From Rodentibacter genomosp. 1 (GTDB lineage: Bacteria; Pseudomonadota; Gammaproteobacteria; Enterobacterales; Pasteurellaceae), in the NCBI RefSeq assembly GCF_001999285.1, contig NZ_MLHN01000003.1:1-64000 (forward strand): a stretch of DNA of 64,000 nt, in the 5' to 3' direction. This document shows positions 19,901-29,025 of this stretch, piece after piece; position 1 is the first letter of the stretch; each line of letters starts with the position of its first letter. The notes under the pieces are model-generated. The model had not been told where the DNA came from. It made no database searches and saw only the letters and a program-made list of their open reading frames with translations. The translations under genes and the position numbers were made by a program.

Positions 19901-20531
19901 AATTTTTGCCAATATCATTTTTAAGTAGTGCGAATACACTATCCGGCGATTTCAACTCTTGTGCAATAAAATTTGCGACCGCAAAAGACTGTGGGTAAAA
20001 ATGTTCACGCCAAAATTCATTGGCAAATTGCTTCAATAAATCAGACTGATCTTTTACTAATTCCAAATTGAAATGGACACCGGAATAAAAAGCATACTGC
20101 ATTAACATTCGGCGACAAAAACCATGAATGGTAAAAATTGCCGCAAGATCCATATTTTGTTCCGCCAATTTTAATCGCTGAATAGCAAGGGGAAGATCAT
20201 CAATATGCTGAGAAAGTGCGGTCAGAAAATCATCATCTTTAAAAGCGCTTTCTGACTGCGTTTCCGCATAAACTGACAATTTTTGAATGGCATCTATGAT
20301 GCGTTCACGGATTTTTTGCTTTAGTTCTTCCGTCGCCATTTCCGTGAAAGTGACCACTAAAATCTCTTCGACATTTAACGGGCGTGAAAAATTCTTTTCT
20401 CCTGCTTGTAATAAGAGGCGAAGATAGAGAGAACCAATGGTATAAGTTTTCCCCGTTCCGGCTGAAGCCTCGATCAAATTCACTTGATTTAAAGGTAATT
20501 CGACAGGATTAAGCGGCGTTGATGTTGTCAT
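16917..20531 (-). CDS. recB: Exodeoxyribonuclease V subunit beta
   Basis: 3'-to-5' helicase and nuclease subunit of RecBCD. Walker A SAGTGKT is near residues 23-29, the Walker B segment IDEFQDTDAQQYEIF is present, and the C-terminal nuclease domain has the GTIDLVFRHQGKYYLLDYKS metal-binding motif. The 1204-residue length agrees with the family. The start at 20531 reads MTTSTPLNPVELP. The recC gene is not adjacent; it is elsewhere in Haemophilus-type genomes. The 134 nt to the divergent ydbH must hold both promoters. Confidence 0.96.
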   Translation of the reverse strand: MTTSTPLNPVELPLNQVNLIEASAGTGKTYTIGSLYLRLLLQAGEKNFSRPLNVEEILVVTFTEMATEELKQKIRERIIDAIQKLSVYAETQSESAFKDDDFLTALSQHIDDLPLAIQRLKLAEQNMDLAAIFTIHGFCRRMLMQYAFYSGVHFNLELVKDQSDLLKQFANEFWREHFYPQSFAVANFIAQELKSPDSVFALLKNDIGKNFDVELEHQDLLVLPLETLLEKVVVQRNIIDKLKQTWQENEGEIKDFIAQELQDKRLNGNKYRANNLPGYYARVATWVKNTTAHSLSEDIVKYFTQSAVNANAAKNKKPNCSTILEKLDHLVEEFEHTLSPELLKKLILYHYWQGVQQKLLEYKRNHQEKSFDDLLRLLCEALQNEQGDQLAEMIRFQYPFAMIDEFQDTDAQQYEIFSKIYRENRQNNTGFIMIGDPKQAIYRFRGADIFTYLKAAKQADERFSLMKNYRSEQRIVEGINKLFDFPKSPFIYDNIEFTSVGAKADHRQFYLNGEQEPAYRFYLTEKNDGKLDKTALAQTCAVSIQHWLKSAAENQAVFKGDKDSQILQAANIAVLVRDRNEAALVKTALQKLGIASVFLSDQSSVFDSRVAKELVRVLKACLNVTERSILNAIATALFGLTAAEIHQIHHNEQDWQRWADSFELYQQIWQRQGVLPMLHHLLLEQGIAERLLGLPTGERDLTDFLHLAEILQQASTLNNSEAALLSWFEKQIRGEGRQEAQIRLESERQLVKIVTIHKSKGLEYDLVWLPFLAVPSRDLNQFANINLYYSKDKDRVLWDMENRHLDELAEETFAEELRLLYVALTRAKYQMAFALPAEFDKKWNPFLYVLSRGEIGKNLALLQTYSSSSLLNEFKVNMSSIVIEPAEKLNELPSLSFSLPQDELAVSSFHGEIEQNWHITSFTSIEQKHRWRNYLNDSVVKKSAVFDEAKDYDTQIILENSSEILTALSNDNRLLIAEFPHGTQVGTLLHRYLEKNDFNALTNDVALEKLCQELQVETDFITLLQQWFEQIVHTPLPASHGIKLIDLAKSDYIKEMSFYLSIQDHFDVAGFNEALQSHHHLPSDMLQFEDIQGMIRGTIDLVFRHQGKYYLLDYKSNFLGENWADYSPNALEKAMLHHHYDWQYLLYTLALHRYLKTVDKNYDYERDFGGVFYLFLRGMNGEPQSGVFFDRPSVQLINELEEVF

Positions 20532-20665
20532 AGTTTCGCAAATGTGGGATTAAATAGCGTTATTTTAGGGGGGAATTGTTGCTTTGGCTATGTATTAAAT
20601 TGATTTTTTAATGGCAATTATTTCGTTACAATAGGCCGCTACAAAAACAGGATAATTGGGGAAAT

Positions 20666-23401
20666 ATGCGAAAAGGTCGCTGTTGTGCCTTATTGGCGTT
20701 GATACTTTTAATCGGAACAATTTCTTTACCTTGGTTGATCACGCCAAAACAAATTGAACGGGTGGTAAATTATTTCCTTACGCCAAATTATTCTGTGCAA
20801 TTATCCGATGATTGGGCAATAAACAGTGAAGCATTAACACTCCCTACTTTGCAAGTCAATTCAGGAAAATGTACGCTGGCAAAGCTACGTGATATTCAGC
20901 TCACCGATTGGTTTTCACCCCATTTATCGGTTGAAAATGCCGTGGTCGATTATGCTTGTATTCAAACTATACCCAGTAGCCATGATAAAACACCGATAAA
21001 ATTGACCGCACTTTTTGCGACAATACCGAGCTTTGAAATTAATATTAAGCAATTTCAAGTTTCAAATGGTAACCATCTTATTCCCCCCGTTTTGCAGGAC
21101 ATTCTCAATGCCAATATTTCCGCAATGGTAAATCGTCACCAGGATCAATTTCAGCTGAATTTATCCGCTCAAAATGACAAAGGATTAACATTACATCATC
21201 AATCTACTCTTTCCCCTCAGGATAATCACTTTATTTGGCAAGGAAAAATCAATTATCAACCGGAACAGAATCAATCTTATCAATCCGATTTTAACCTTCA
21301 ATTAAATGATGAGATTCTACAAATACAGCCAAAAGGAGAAATGACCTTAACATGGCAAACCCCTCATTTTTCCGTCAATAACGGCGAAGCAACATTGTCT
21401 TGGGAAGGCGAAAATGGCGTCATCAAGGCGCAAGATCTCACAAGAAAATCGCCATTATTGGATGTGCCATTTATTTTTACTCGGAACGGACTGGAAATTT
21501 CTTGGGGAACGTTTTATTGGACCTTTGACGGTTATCAACCTATTAAAGGATTTTTAGGCTTGTCCTTACGTACACCACAAAAAGGCTGGTTTCCCCTTGG
21601 GATTGATACCAATATCATCGTACAAACTTTTGGTGAGTATGGTAAAGGCGAGATAGTGATTTCTGGGGAAAATGGCGAAATTGGTGGTGGAGAAAAACAA
21701 GATCAGATCCATTTTAATTTAAAAACGCGCGGTGATTTACGCTATAACAATACGGTTGCACACACGAATTTAAGCTATCATCTCGGTGGCTCATTTAATG
21801 ACCCTTTACTTCGTTTCAATACGGGATCTCTTTTTAAAATGGATAATCAGCAACAAGGTTCAAGTATTCATATGCGTTTACCTTTAGATAATGTACAAAT
21901 CAGTAAATATGGGTTAGATGGTCGATTATTGGCAACATTACAAGGTTTCACACCACAATTTTCTGATATTGATGTGAAGCTGGACGGGCAAGCCGATGAA
22001 TTTATTGCGGGGATCAAAACCGTTTTTGAACTACGTGATCCACAACATAAATTACACAATGCGGAAAGCAATGCCAATAACCGCTGGGATTGGACGATTC
22101 AAGGCAAGGCCTATTGGAAAACCTTAAAAACGTCGGTGAATCTACAAGGTACTGGTTTTTGGCAAGGCAGCCATATTGAATTAAATCAACTCACAGCTTC
22201 TTCAAATAAAATACAAACTAACGGTATAAAAATGGCACCACTTTTTCTAGAGCTGAAAGATCGACTACGTTGGGATTATGAGAAAGAACACATTCGAGGT
22301 TTATTACAAGTCAAAAGTGCGTGGATTACCTTTGATTACGGCGGACATTTTACCAAGCCTATTTTTAGTGTCGGTGTTGATGGGGAAAGTATAGAACGTT
22401 TTAATATTGCCGGAGATTTAAAGGCCGGCACCCTTGGTCCTATCGACTTACTTGCCCACTATGAAAATCAAACACTAAAAGGAAAAATTAGCTGGAAAAA
22501 ACAATCGGTAAACGTATTCCAATCCCTTTTTCCTCAACAGTGGGGCTGGTTAATTCATCATGGTCACATTAAAGGCATAGGCAATTTTAATATCGATCAC
22601 GAAGGAATTGCGATGAAGGGGAATCTGCAACTTTATAAGGTCGGACTTTCTTTTCCTGATGGGGAAATTGAGGATTTAGACATTCATTTTCCGCTAAATT
22701 ATCAGAATAATCTTTTACAAAATTCAACAAAAAACCCCATTAAGGTTTCTGTTCACAATATGCGTAAAGGCGCATTATTCCTGAATGACGTTGTATTTCA
22801 TTTATCCGGTACTTATCCGTATTCTAAACTAAAACCGCTTACCTTGAGTAAGGTGAGAATCGGATTATTTGATGGTGAGGTAACATTAGATAAACTTAAT
22901 TTCCCTCAAAGTGAAATGGCTACGCTCAAATTACATCACATTGATCTCAGTCGGGTTATGGCGATGGCACAATATAACCAAATCCATTTAGAAGGACGGA
23001 TAAATGCGACATTGCCTTTTTGGTTAAAGAATCACACCTGTCTTATTTGCAATGGTACATTGCAACAAAGCGGTAAAATGCGTATTAAATTAAATGATGA
23101 AGTGGCAAAGGGATTAAAAAAAGGTGGCTGGACCGAAAGTATTATCGTGGATTTATTAAAAGAAATGGAACTTGACCATTCCCATGCCAGTCTTAATCTT
23201 ACCTCTAACGGACAAATGAATTTGAGCGCAACAATCAAAGGTTTCAATGTCAACAAAGCAACACATCACCCAATTACATTAAATTATCATCACCAAGAAA
23301 ATATGTTTGAATTATGGAATATGATTGACTACGGCGCTCAGTTTGAACAAAATTTACAATATCGGCTTTATCAAAATTTAGAACATGAAAAAACACCTTA
23401 A
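20666..23401 (+). CDS. ydbH: YdbH family intermembrane phospholipid transport protein
   Basis: AsmA-like protein of the TamB/YhdP/YdbH group, anchored in the inner membrane by one N-terminal helix (about residues 6-26) with a long periplasmic beta-rich body. In E. coli these paralogues move phospholipids to the outer membrane. The 911-residue product shows repeated beta-strand-like segments throughout and no catalytic motif. The gene overlaps the next one, a YnbE-like lipoprotein, by 17 nt, which supports the assignment because YdbH works with YnbE. The third partner, ydbL, is not seen here. Confidence 0.82.
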   Translation: MRKGRCCALLALILLIGTISLPWLITPKQIERVVNYFLTPNYSVQLSDDWAINSEALTLPTLQVNSGKCTLAKLRDIQLTDWFSPHLSVENAVVDYACIQTIPSSHDKTPIKLTALFATIPSFEINIKQFQVSNGNHLIPPVLQDILNANISAMVNRHQDQFQLNLSAQNDKGLTLHHQSTLSPQDNHFIWQGKINYQPEQNQSYQSDFNLQLNDEILQIQPKGEMTLTWQTPHFSVNNGEATLSWEGENGVIKAQDLTRKSPLLDVPFIFTRNGLEISWGTFYWTFDGYQPIKGFLGLSLRTPQKGWFPLGIDTNIIVQTFGEYGKGEIVISGENGEIGGGEKQDQIHFNLKTRGDLRYNNTVAHTNLSYHLGGSFNDPLLRFNTGSLFKMDNQQQGSSIHMRLPLDNVQISKYGLDGRLLATLQGFTPQFSDIDVKLDGQADEFIAGIKTVFELRDPQHKLHNAESNANNRWDWTIQGKAYWKTLKTSVNLQGTGFWQGSHIELNQLTASSNKIQTNGIKMAPLFLELKDRLRWDYEKEHIRGLLQVKSAWITFDYGGHFTKPIFSVGVDGESIERFNIAGDLKAGTLGPIDLLAHYENQTLKGKISWKKQSVNVFQSLFPQQWGWLIHHGHIKGIGNFNIDHEGIAMKGNLQLYKVGLSFPDGEIEDLDIHFPLNYQNNLLQNSTKNPIKVSVHNMRKGALFLNDVVFHLSGTYPYSKLKPLTLSKVRIGLFDGEVTLDKLNFPQSEMATLKLHHIDLSRVMAMAQYNQIHLEGRINATLPFWLKNHTCLICNGTLQQSGKMRIKLNDEVAKGLKKGGWTESIIVDLLKEMELDHSHASLNLTSNGQMNLSATIKGFNVNKATHHPITLNYHHQENMFELWNMIDYGAQFEQNLQYRLYQNLEHEKTP

Positions 23402-23579
23402 AAATCGACCGCACTTTTTTGTTGCTTTATTTTCCCTTAACCTATTGGCAGGTTGCATACCGACTATTCAACTTGATACACCAAAAGAAGGGATCACCAT
23501 TAATATGAATGTGGTGGTGGATCACAATATTAATGTCACGATGGATGAAAAGGCTAAAGCCGTATCAGAGAAAAAATAA
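23385..23579 (+). CDS. ynbE: YnbE family outer membrane lipoprotein
   Basis: Small 64-residue lipoprotein with a typical signal peptide ending in the lipobox LLAGC (Cys at 23). The mature part TIQLDTPKEGITINMNVVVDHNI matches the YnbE family, known to form the outer-membrane end of the YdbH bridge. It overlaps ydbH by 17 nt, so the two are translationally coupled. An exact Hin uptake signal encodes part of the signal peptide (DRTFF-like frame near 23409). Confidence 0.85.
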   Translation: MKKHLKNRPHFFVALFSLNLLAGCIPTIQLDTPKEGITINMNVVVDHNINVTMDEKAKAVSEKK

Positions 23580-23603
23580 ATGGCTTACATCATGTAAGCC
23601 ATT
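23579..23603 (-). terminator. Terminator of the DsrE-like gene
   Basis: AATGGCTTAC (23579-23588) pairs with GTAAGCCATT (23594-23603). On the minus strand the stem is followed by TATTTTTTC; on the plus strand there is no T run, so it mainly ends the minus-strand gene and overlaps the ynbE stop codon. Confidence 0.75.
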
Positions 23604-23611
23604 CATATTGA

Positions 23612-23968
23612 TTAAAAATTTAACACTTTATCCGCCTCAACAGTCCAATCCGCTAACTCAACGAGAGTACCGATTTCGACCCCCTCCGCTAAAGGTAATT
23701 CGGTGATACCACGTGCATTAGTACAGGTTTTACAAAGTTTTACGGTTACCCCTTGAACCGTTAAAATTTCCAGCATTTGCTGTAAATGATACCCTTCCGC
23801 CGGATTTTGTTTTGCCAGCCCCCCGTTCACCGCATCCGACATTAAAAACAGCTTTAAATTGACCGCACTTTTATGCTGTTCCTGTAATTGTAATGCCAAA
23901 CGTAATGCACTAAAAAAATGTTCGTCCCCATAAGGCGAGGAATGAATGATGAAAAGAATATTTTGCAT
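23612..23968 (-). CDS. DsrE/YchN family protein
   Basis: A 118-residue protein starting MQNILFIIHSSPYGDEHFFSALRLA, which matches the DsrE/YchN fold: an N-terminal Rossmann-like strand, the AxRLAL helix and a C-terminal CKTCTNARG segment holding the conserved cysteine. Relatives form homohexamers and some carry persulfide sulfur, but the function of stand-alone YchN-like members is not established. It is transcribed alone after the purine permease terminator. An uptake signal lies within the gene near 23862. Confidence 0.75.
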   Translation of the reverse strand: MQNILFIIHSSPYGDEHFFSALRLALQLQEQHKSAVNLKLFLMSDAVNGGLAKQNPAEGYHLQQMLEILTVQGVTVKLCKTCTNARGITELPLAEGVEIGTLVELADWTVEADKVLNF

Positions 23969-23992
23969 AATATGTCCTTTTTTCTTTGAATA

Positions 23993-24020
23993 TAAAAAGG
24001 GCGAACCTTAGGCTCGCCCT
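23993..24020 (-). terminator. Terminator of the purine permease gene
   Basis: AGGGCGA (23998-24004) pairs with TCGCCCT (24014-24020), with a T-rich tract following on the minus strand. Confidence 0.85.
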
Positions 24021-24024
24021 GTCA

Positions 24025-25320
24025 TTAACCTACCCAAACAAATTTCGCAATAAATAAAAGCGATACGACCCAAACAGGTGCATTGATTTCTTTAATGCGG
24101 CCGGTGCAGGCTTTCATAATACAATAGCTGATAAAACCAAAGGCGATCCCCTCCGTGATGGAATAAGTGAAAGGCATCATCGCTGCGGTAATAAATGCCG
24201 GCGTTGCTTCTGTTAAATCATCCCATGACACACGAATGAGGCTGGATGCCATTAAAATACCCACATAGACCAATGCGCCGGCAGTCGCATAAGTTGGCAC
24301 AACGGCAGTAAGTGGAGAGAAGAAAATCGTCAATAAAAATAACACGCCGACGGTTACTGCCGTTAAACCTGTGCGTCCGCCCACGGAGACCCCTGCGCCA
24401 CTTTCGATATAAGTACTAATTGCGGAAGTACCGATATATGAACCGCCCACCGCACTCACACTATCCACCAGTAAGGCTTGTTTCATTTTGGGGAAACGTC
24501 CTTTCTCATCGCTGATTCCGGCCTTGTCCGTCACGCCTAATAAAGTGCCGGAAGAGTCGAATAAATTAACTAATAAAAATGAAAAAATAATACCGAGCAA
24601 TGCCGTGTCTAAGGCTCCGCCAATATCCACTTTACCCACCACTGTATCTAATGCAGGCGGCATAGAAATAATACCGTGGAACATCACCGTATCATCCAAC
24701 CAAAGTGCAAGCCCCGTAACGACTGCAATAGAAATCAATACGCCGGAAAAAATATTGCGGGCAGCTAATACCACGATAATAAAAAATCCCAGTACACCAA
24801 GTAGCACCTTAGGATCATGCAAATCACCTAATGCCACTAATGTGGCAGGATTTGCTACCACAAGTCCCATATTTTTAAAACCAATCAATGCAATAAAGAA
24901 GCCAATCCCCGCGCCAATTCCCACACGAATACTCAACGGGATAGACGCCATTAACCAATAACGCACTTGAAACAGGGTGAGCACCAATAATCCCACCGAG
25001 CCCCAGAAAATCGTCCCCATTCCAATTTCCCATGAGTAGCCTAATTTACCTACTACGACATAAGCAAAAAAGGCATTAAGCCCCATTGCCGGCGCAAGCG
25101 CGATAGGCAGATTACTGAATAGTCCCATTGCCATCGTACCAATGCCGGCGATCAAACAAGTCGTCACAAACACAACCTGTTTATCCATCCCCGCATCGCC
25201 CAAAATTGAAGGATTCACAAAAACAATATAAACCATGGTAAAAAAGGTGGTAATACCGGCAATAATCTCGGTTCTTGTGCTTGAGCCTTTTTCACGCAAT
25301 TTGAAAAGTCGTTCTAACAT
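24025..25320 (-). CDS. Adenine/guanine/hypoxanthine permease (AzgA-like NCS2)
   Basis: Proton-coupled purine base transporter of the inner membrane, related to E. coli AdeP/AdeQ and GhxP/GhxQ. About 12-14 hydrophobic segments are visible and the signatures GITTFFTMVYIVFVNP near the N-terminus and LAPAMGLNAFFAY are typical of this subfamily. Two ATGs are possible (25326, 25320); AAGGA abuts the first but is well spaced for the second, giving 431 residues. It follows the usg-like gene by 16 nt and is probably co-transcribed. The exact base specificity cannot be read from the sequence. Confidence 0.88.
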   Translation of the reverse strand: MLERLFKLREKGSSTRTEIIAGITTFFTMVYIVFVNPSILGDAGMDKQVVFVTTCLIAGIGTMAMGLFSNLPIALAPAMGLNAFFAYVVVGKLGYSWEIGMGTIFWGSVGLLVLTLFQVRYWLMASIPLSIRVGIGAGIGFFIALIGFKNMGLVVANPATLVALGDLHDPKVLLGVLGFFIIVVLAARNIFSGVLISIAVVTGLALWLDDTVMFHGIISMPPALDTVVGKVDIGGALDTALLGIIFSFLLVNLFDSSGTLLGVTDKAGISDEKGRFPKMKQALLVDSVSAVGGSYIGTSAISTYIESGAGVSVGGRTGLTAVTVGVLFLLTIFFSPLTAVVPTYATAGALVYVGILMASSLIRVSWDDLTEATPAFITAAMMPFTYSITEGIAFGFISYCIMKACTGRIKEINAPVWVVSLLFIAKFVWVG

Positions 25321-25336
25321 AATCATTCCTTAAAAA

Positions 25337-26290
25337 TTAATAACCTTGATGATAAATTGCTTCTAATAATTTCACAGAAAGATGGGCAAGATTAAAACGT
25401 TGCTCATCTGCAACAGTCCAAAATTCAATCCCATTTTCAACCGCACTTAATCGGCTAATATGGAGTTTCACATGGGAAATCTCACTTTCAATCTCAGCAG
25501 TCATAACCGGAGTAATAAAATGTTCATGATATTGTACGAATTCATTCTCTTGAGGTTGAAAATCTATCTCATAATCTGAAAGCACGCTCACTTTTTGAGC
25601 CATCCCATAGAATACAGGGGCTTGAACAGCATGAAATACCACTGCCTCTAATTGAGGGAAAATTTTTTGAAATTGTTGTGATAATGATAACGTACTTTGT
25701 GGATAAACATCGAACGCTAAACGGGTCTCTCCCTCCTCCAACGGAATGCCATTTAATAATCGGGCGGTTTGCCCCGCCAGTTTTGTGACAGTCTCAATGT
25801 TTTGGTAAGAGGCTGGAAGTAAAGATGTCGTGAAGATTTTTGTGAGATGAGATGTTTGTAATACAGGGTGAATTGCCAAAGCAAGTTGACTCACCTGAGG
25901 ATCCGGCAAACTAACAATATTACGTTGTCTTAATTCAATAAGGTTTTCCTCATTAATGCTTGGCACGACAACGGGTACATCAGAAAGTGTGCTACATATC
26001 CCTTTCATATCAATCACTACGCATCCCTGTTCCGCTGCCTCTACGATATGGGATACTTGTTCAATATTGCCTGCGAAAAAGAGATAATCCAATTCGCCCC
26101 AATCCATTTCCTTTGATGAACACTGAGTAACGCTTTTATTTTTAAAGCGAATTCCTTGTTCTTCTTCAAAAGGATAAATTTCAACCACAGTAACTTTAGC
26201 AATATTGAGTTCACTTTCTTCAAGAGCCTCAACAATTCTTTCGCACAATTCAAATTCTGCCGCAATGGCAATATTTAGGCTTGCATCCAT
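25337..26290 (-). CDS. usg: USG-1 family aspartate-semialdehyde dehydrogenase-like protein
   Basis: A 317-residue paralogue of aspartate-semialdehyde dehydrogenase. The N-terminal NAD(P)-binding part has lost the glycine-rich motif, and where Asd enzymes carry the catalytic cysteine this protein reads [16 protein letters not shown], without cysteine. The C-terminal [22 protein letters not shown] segment clearly aligns with E. coli Usg. The protein is therefore probably not a dehydrogenase and its role is unknown. In enterics usg sits next to truA; here it precedes a purine permease gene and diverges from ybaK. Confidence 0.8.
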   Translation of the reverse strand: MDASLNIAIAAEFELCERIVEALEESELNIAKVTVVEIYPFEEEQGIRFKNKSVTQCSSKEMDWGELDYLFFAGNIEQVSHIVEAAEQGCVVIDMKGICSTLSDVPVVVPSINEENLIELRQRNIVSLPDPQVSQLALAIHPVLQTSHLTKIFTTSLLPASYQNIETVTKLAGQTARLLNGIPLEEGETRLAFDVYPQSTLSLSQQFQKIFPQLEAVVFHAVQAPVFYGMAQKVSVLSDYEIDFQPQENEFVQYHEHFITPVMTAEIESEISHVKLHISRLSAVENGIEFWTVADEQRFNLAHLSVKLLEAIYHQGY

Positions 26291-26347
26291 TTTTTTCTCC
26301 GCTATAAAATAAGCAGACCATTCTACAAAAAAAGGGCTAGAAATAAA

Positions 26348-26827
26348 ATGACACCCGCAATTGATTTACTTAAAAAACAGAAAATTCCTTTTATTCTTCA
26401 CACTTATGATCACGATCCCAACAATACTCACTTTGGTGATGAAGCAGCAGAAAAACTAGGTATTGATCCTCATCGTTCTTTCAAAACATTACTTGTGACT
26501 GAGAACGGTGATCAAAAGAAACTCGCCTGTTTTGTTTTACCGACAGCCAATATGCTAAGCCTAAAAAAAGCAGCGAAAGCTATAGGGGTAAAAAAAGTGG
26601 AGATGGCGGATAAAGATTTCGCACAAAAAAGTACAGGATATTTAGTGGGAGGGATTAGTCCTATTGGACAAAAGAAACGCCTAAAAACAGTGATAAATTC
26701 GACCGCACTTACCTTTGATAGTATTTATGTATCCGGTGGAAAACGAGGCCTAAGCGTGGAATTGGCGGCAACGGATCTTGCAAAATTGCTAGGTGCTGAG
26801 TTTACCGATATTGTGGATGAGCCTTAA
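26348..26827 (+). CDS. ybaK: Cys-tRNA(Pro)/Cys-tRNA(Cys) deacylase
   Basis: Trans-editing enzyme that hydrolyses cysteine mischarged on tRNA(Pro). The 159-residue protein begins [20 protein letters not shown] and has the INS-domain lysine and GYLVGGISP loop of the YbaK family; the H. influenzae homologue is the structural prototype. AGAAATAAA precedes the ATG. It is divergent from the usg-like gene and convergent with lutC, with a shared terminator. Confidence 0.94.
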   Translation: MTPAIDLLKKQKIPFILHTYDHDPNNTHFGDEAAEKLGIDPHRSFKTLLVTENGDQKKLACFVLPTANMLSLKKAAKAIGVKKVEMADKDFAQKSTGYLVGGISPIGQKKRLKTVINSTALTFDSIYVSGGKRGLSVELAATDLAKLLGAEFTDIVDEP

Positions 26828-26874
26828 TATTTTGTTCAACTTTTTGACAACCTTTATCCCATATTCAAGATGAT

Positions 26875-26904
26875 AAAAAGCTTACCCAAGGGTAAGCTTT
26901 TTTA
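26875..26904. terminator. Bidirectional terminator between ybaK and lutC
   Basis: AAAAGCTTACCC (26876-26887), a two-base loop and GGGTAAGCTTTTTT form a strong symmetrical terminator between convergent genes. Confidence 0.9.
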
Positions 26905-26909
26905 GATAA

Positions 26910-27611
26910 TCAAAGGTCATCAATAACTAAATAAATTTTAGAGACCGGGCCGTGTACGCCAACAACTTTAATTAATTCAATATCTGCTGTGGCACTTGGC
27001 CCTGAAATAATATTGACACAAGATGGCATTCGTTCCCCTTGCTTCGCTTTATCATCCAAAATTTTTGCTAACTGTGCAACTCTTGGTAATACACAACTTT
27101 TACGTACGACAACAATGGATTTTTCCGGCAATAAACTCACTGAACGCCCAAACTGTTTATCAGAAAACAATACAATACCACCAGATTCGGCAAGCCCATA
27201 CTCAGCGTAAACAATACCAATATTCGCTTGTTCAGCATATTGAATATTACTTTCGCTCTTCATCTCATCCCAAATATGGTGATCATACTTGCCTTGAATA
27301 GCTGATATTACCCCTAATGCCACAAGGCGTGCGTCATTATTCAAAATAATTTGCCCACCACCATATTTTTCACAAATTTCAATAACCGCTTGTGGAACAG
27401 CATTTTCTTTCGCCACAACCACATCAGCCATCATAACTTTGGCAAAGTTAATAAACTCGTTGCATAGTTGTTCTTGACTAAGCTCTGTTAAACGTGTCAT
27501 CGGATAATCATTCACTAACGCCGGCATAGGTTCCGGTGAAGTTTGCCAAGTTGATTTCCCCATTCGTTTCGCTAATTTAGTTAGAAACTGTTCACGATTT
27601 TGTAAATCCAT
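26910..27611 (-). CDS. lutC: Lactate utilization protein C (LUD domain)
   Basis: One of three proteins of the LutABC L-lactate oxidising complex. The 233-residue sequence is a single LUD (DUF162) domain with AEYGLAESGGIVLFSD and the C-terminal SGPSATADIELIKVVGVHGP signature. It starts 6 nt after lutB, and is the last gene of the lldP-lutABC unit. Within the gene (27385-27393) there is an exact App-type uptake signal, ACAAGCGGT on the minus strand, rather than the Hin-type sequence seen elsewhere in the window. Confidence 0.9.
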   Translation of the reverse strand: MDLQNREQFLTKLAKRMGKSTWQTSPEPMPALVNDYPMTRLTELSQEQLCNEFINFAKVMMADVVVAKENAVPQAVIEICEKYGGGQIILNNDARLVALGVISAIQGKYDHHIWDEMKSESNIQYAEQANIGIVYAEYGLAESGGIVLFSDKQFGRSVSLLPEKSIVVVRKSCVLPRVAQLAKILDDKAKQGERMPSCVNIISGPSATADIELIKVVGVHGPVSKIYLVIDDL

Positions 27612-27617
27612 CTTTGC

Positions 27618-29024
27618 TTATCCTCTATTTTTAAACCATTCACGGAAACTTTGACCTTCCGGTGTAGGTAAATCACGTGCTTTTGTCCATTCAGCTAAAG
27701 CCCCCATTTGCACCGGCACCTTACCGTTTTTGATCAATTTCCCTGCCACCTTCGCACCAACATTAACCCCGACCTTCCAAACTGAGGGATGAGCATTAGC
27801 AAAGGTAAAACCAAAAATAGACAGACGTTCCGCTGCAGGGGTAATACCCGTTTGTGCCATATGTTCACGATGCTTCAAAATAAGCTGAGCAAGTGGAATT
27901 TTAACCGGACACACTGAATTACAAGCCGTACACAAAGAACAAGCATAAGGCAATTCTTTAAATTCCTCATATCCACCTAATAACGGTGAAACGACGGAGC
28001 CAATTGGCCCTGGGTAAATCGAACCATAGCCATGCCCGCCAATTTGGCGATATGCAGGACAAGTATTTAAACATGCACCGCAACGAATACAACGCAATAC
28101 TTCTTTAAATTCACTTTCTAAAATTTTAGAGCGGCCATTATCAACAATAACTAAATGGAACTCTTCCGGTCCATCTGTTTCACCTTCTAGACGGGGACCT
28201 GTAAGCCATGTGTTATAAGCTGTTAATTTAGCGCCTACCGCACTGCGAGCTAACATAGTGATGAGAACATCCACTTCTTTAAACGTCGGTGCTAATCGTT
28301 CCATCCCCATGACGGCAATATGGGTTTTAGGCACCGTTGTTGCTAAACGTAAATTCCCTTCATTGGTCACTAAACAAACAGAGCCGGTTTCCGCTACGGC
28401 AAAATTACACCCACTAATACCAATATCAGCTTCTAAGAAGTCTTTACGGATTACCTGACGAATAAAAGCGGTCATTTCTTCCGGTGTTTCGGATCCATTA
28501 TAGCCCAATTGTTCGTGTAATTCCTGACGGATCTTATAACGATCTTTGTGTATTGCGGGAACAACAATATGAGAGGGTTTATCACCTACGATTTGTAATA
28601 AATATTCACCTAAATCTGTTTCAACGACTTTTATTCCTTCCTTCTCTAAAACATCATTCAAACCGATTTCTTCTGTTACCATGGATTTTGACTTGACAAT
28701 CTTTTTCGCCTGCTTTTCTAGTGCAATTTGACGAATATAAGCGGTCGCTTCTTCTGCAGTTTCAGCAAAATAAACCTTTCCGCCATTTTGCTGTACTTTT
28801 TCACTTAGCTGATAAAGATAAGCATCTAAATTGGCTAAAACATGATTACGAATTTGTTTAGACAAATCCCGCCATTCTTCCCAATGTCCCAATTCATCTA
28901 CCATTTTTTGACGATTAGCACCTATCGTTTCTTGTGCTTTTACGACGGCTTTTCGCATCACCTCATTGTGAATTTGATTATCCACACGTTTTTTGAAAGC
29001 AAGATTACTCGTTTTTAACGACAT
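27618..29024 (-). CDS. lutB: Lactate utilization protein B (iron-sulfur)
   Basis: LUD domain protein fused to a ferredoxin-like region, presumed electron-transfer core of LutABC. Two 4Fe-4S motifs are visible: CIRCGACLNTCP and CSLCTACNSVCP in the C-terminal third. The LUD part contains GISGCNFAVAETGSVCLVTNEG-type sequence in the middle. Length of 468 residues is normal. It starts one base after the lutA stop codon and ends 6 nt before lutC, a tight operon. No exact Hin uptake signal occurs in the gene. Confidence 0.92.
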   Translation of the reverse strand: MSLKTSNLAFKKRVDNQIHNEVMRKAVVKAQETIGANRQKMVDELGHWEEWRDLSKQIRNHVLANLDAYLYQLSEKVQQNGGKVYFAETAEEATAYIRQIALEKQAKKIVKSKSMVTEEIGLNDVLEKEGIKVVETDLGEYLLQIVGDKPSHIVVPAIHKDRYKIRQELHEQLGYNGSETPEEMTAFIRQVIRKDFLEADIGISGCNFAVAETGSVCLVTNEGNLRLATTVPKTHIAVMGMERLAPTFKEVDVLITMLARSAVGAKLTAYNTWLTGPRLEGETDGPEEFHLVIVDNGRSKILESEFKEVLRCIRCGACLNTCPAYRQIGGHGYGSIYPGPIGSVVSPLLGGYEEFKELPYACSLCTACNSVCPVKIPLAQLILKHREHMAQTGITPAAERLSIFGFTFANAHPSVWKVGVNVGAKVAGKLIKNGKVPVQMGALAEWTKARDLPTPEGQSFREWFKNRG

Positions 29025-29025
29025 T

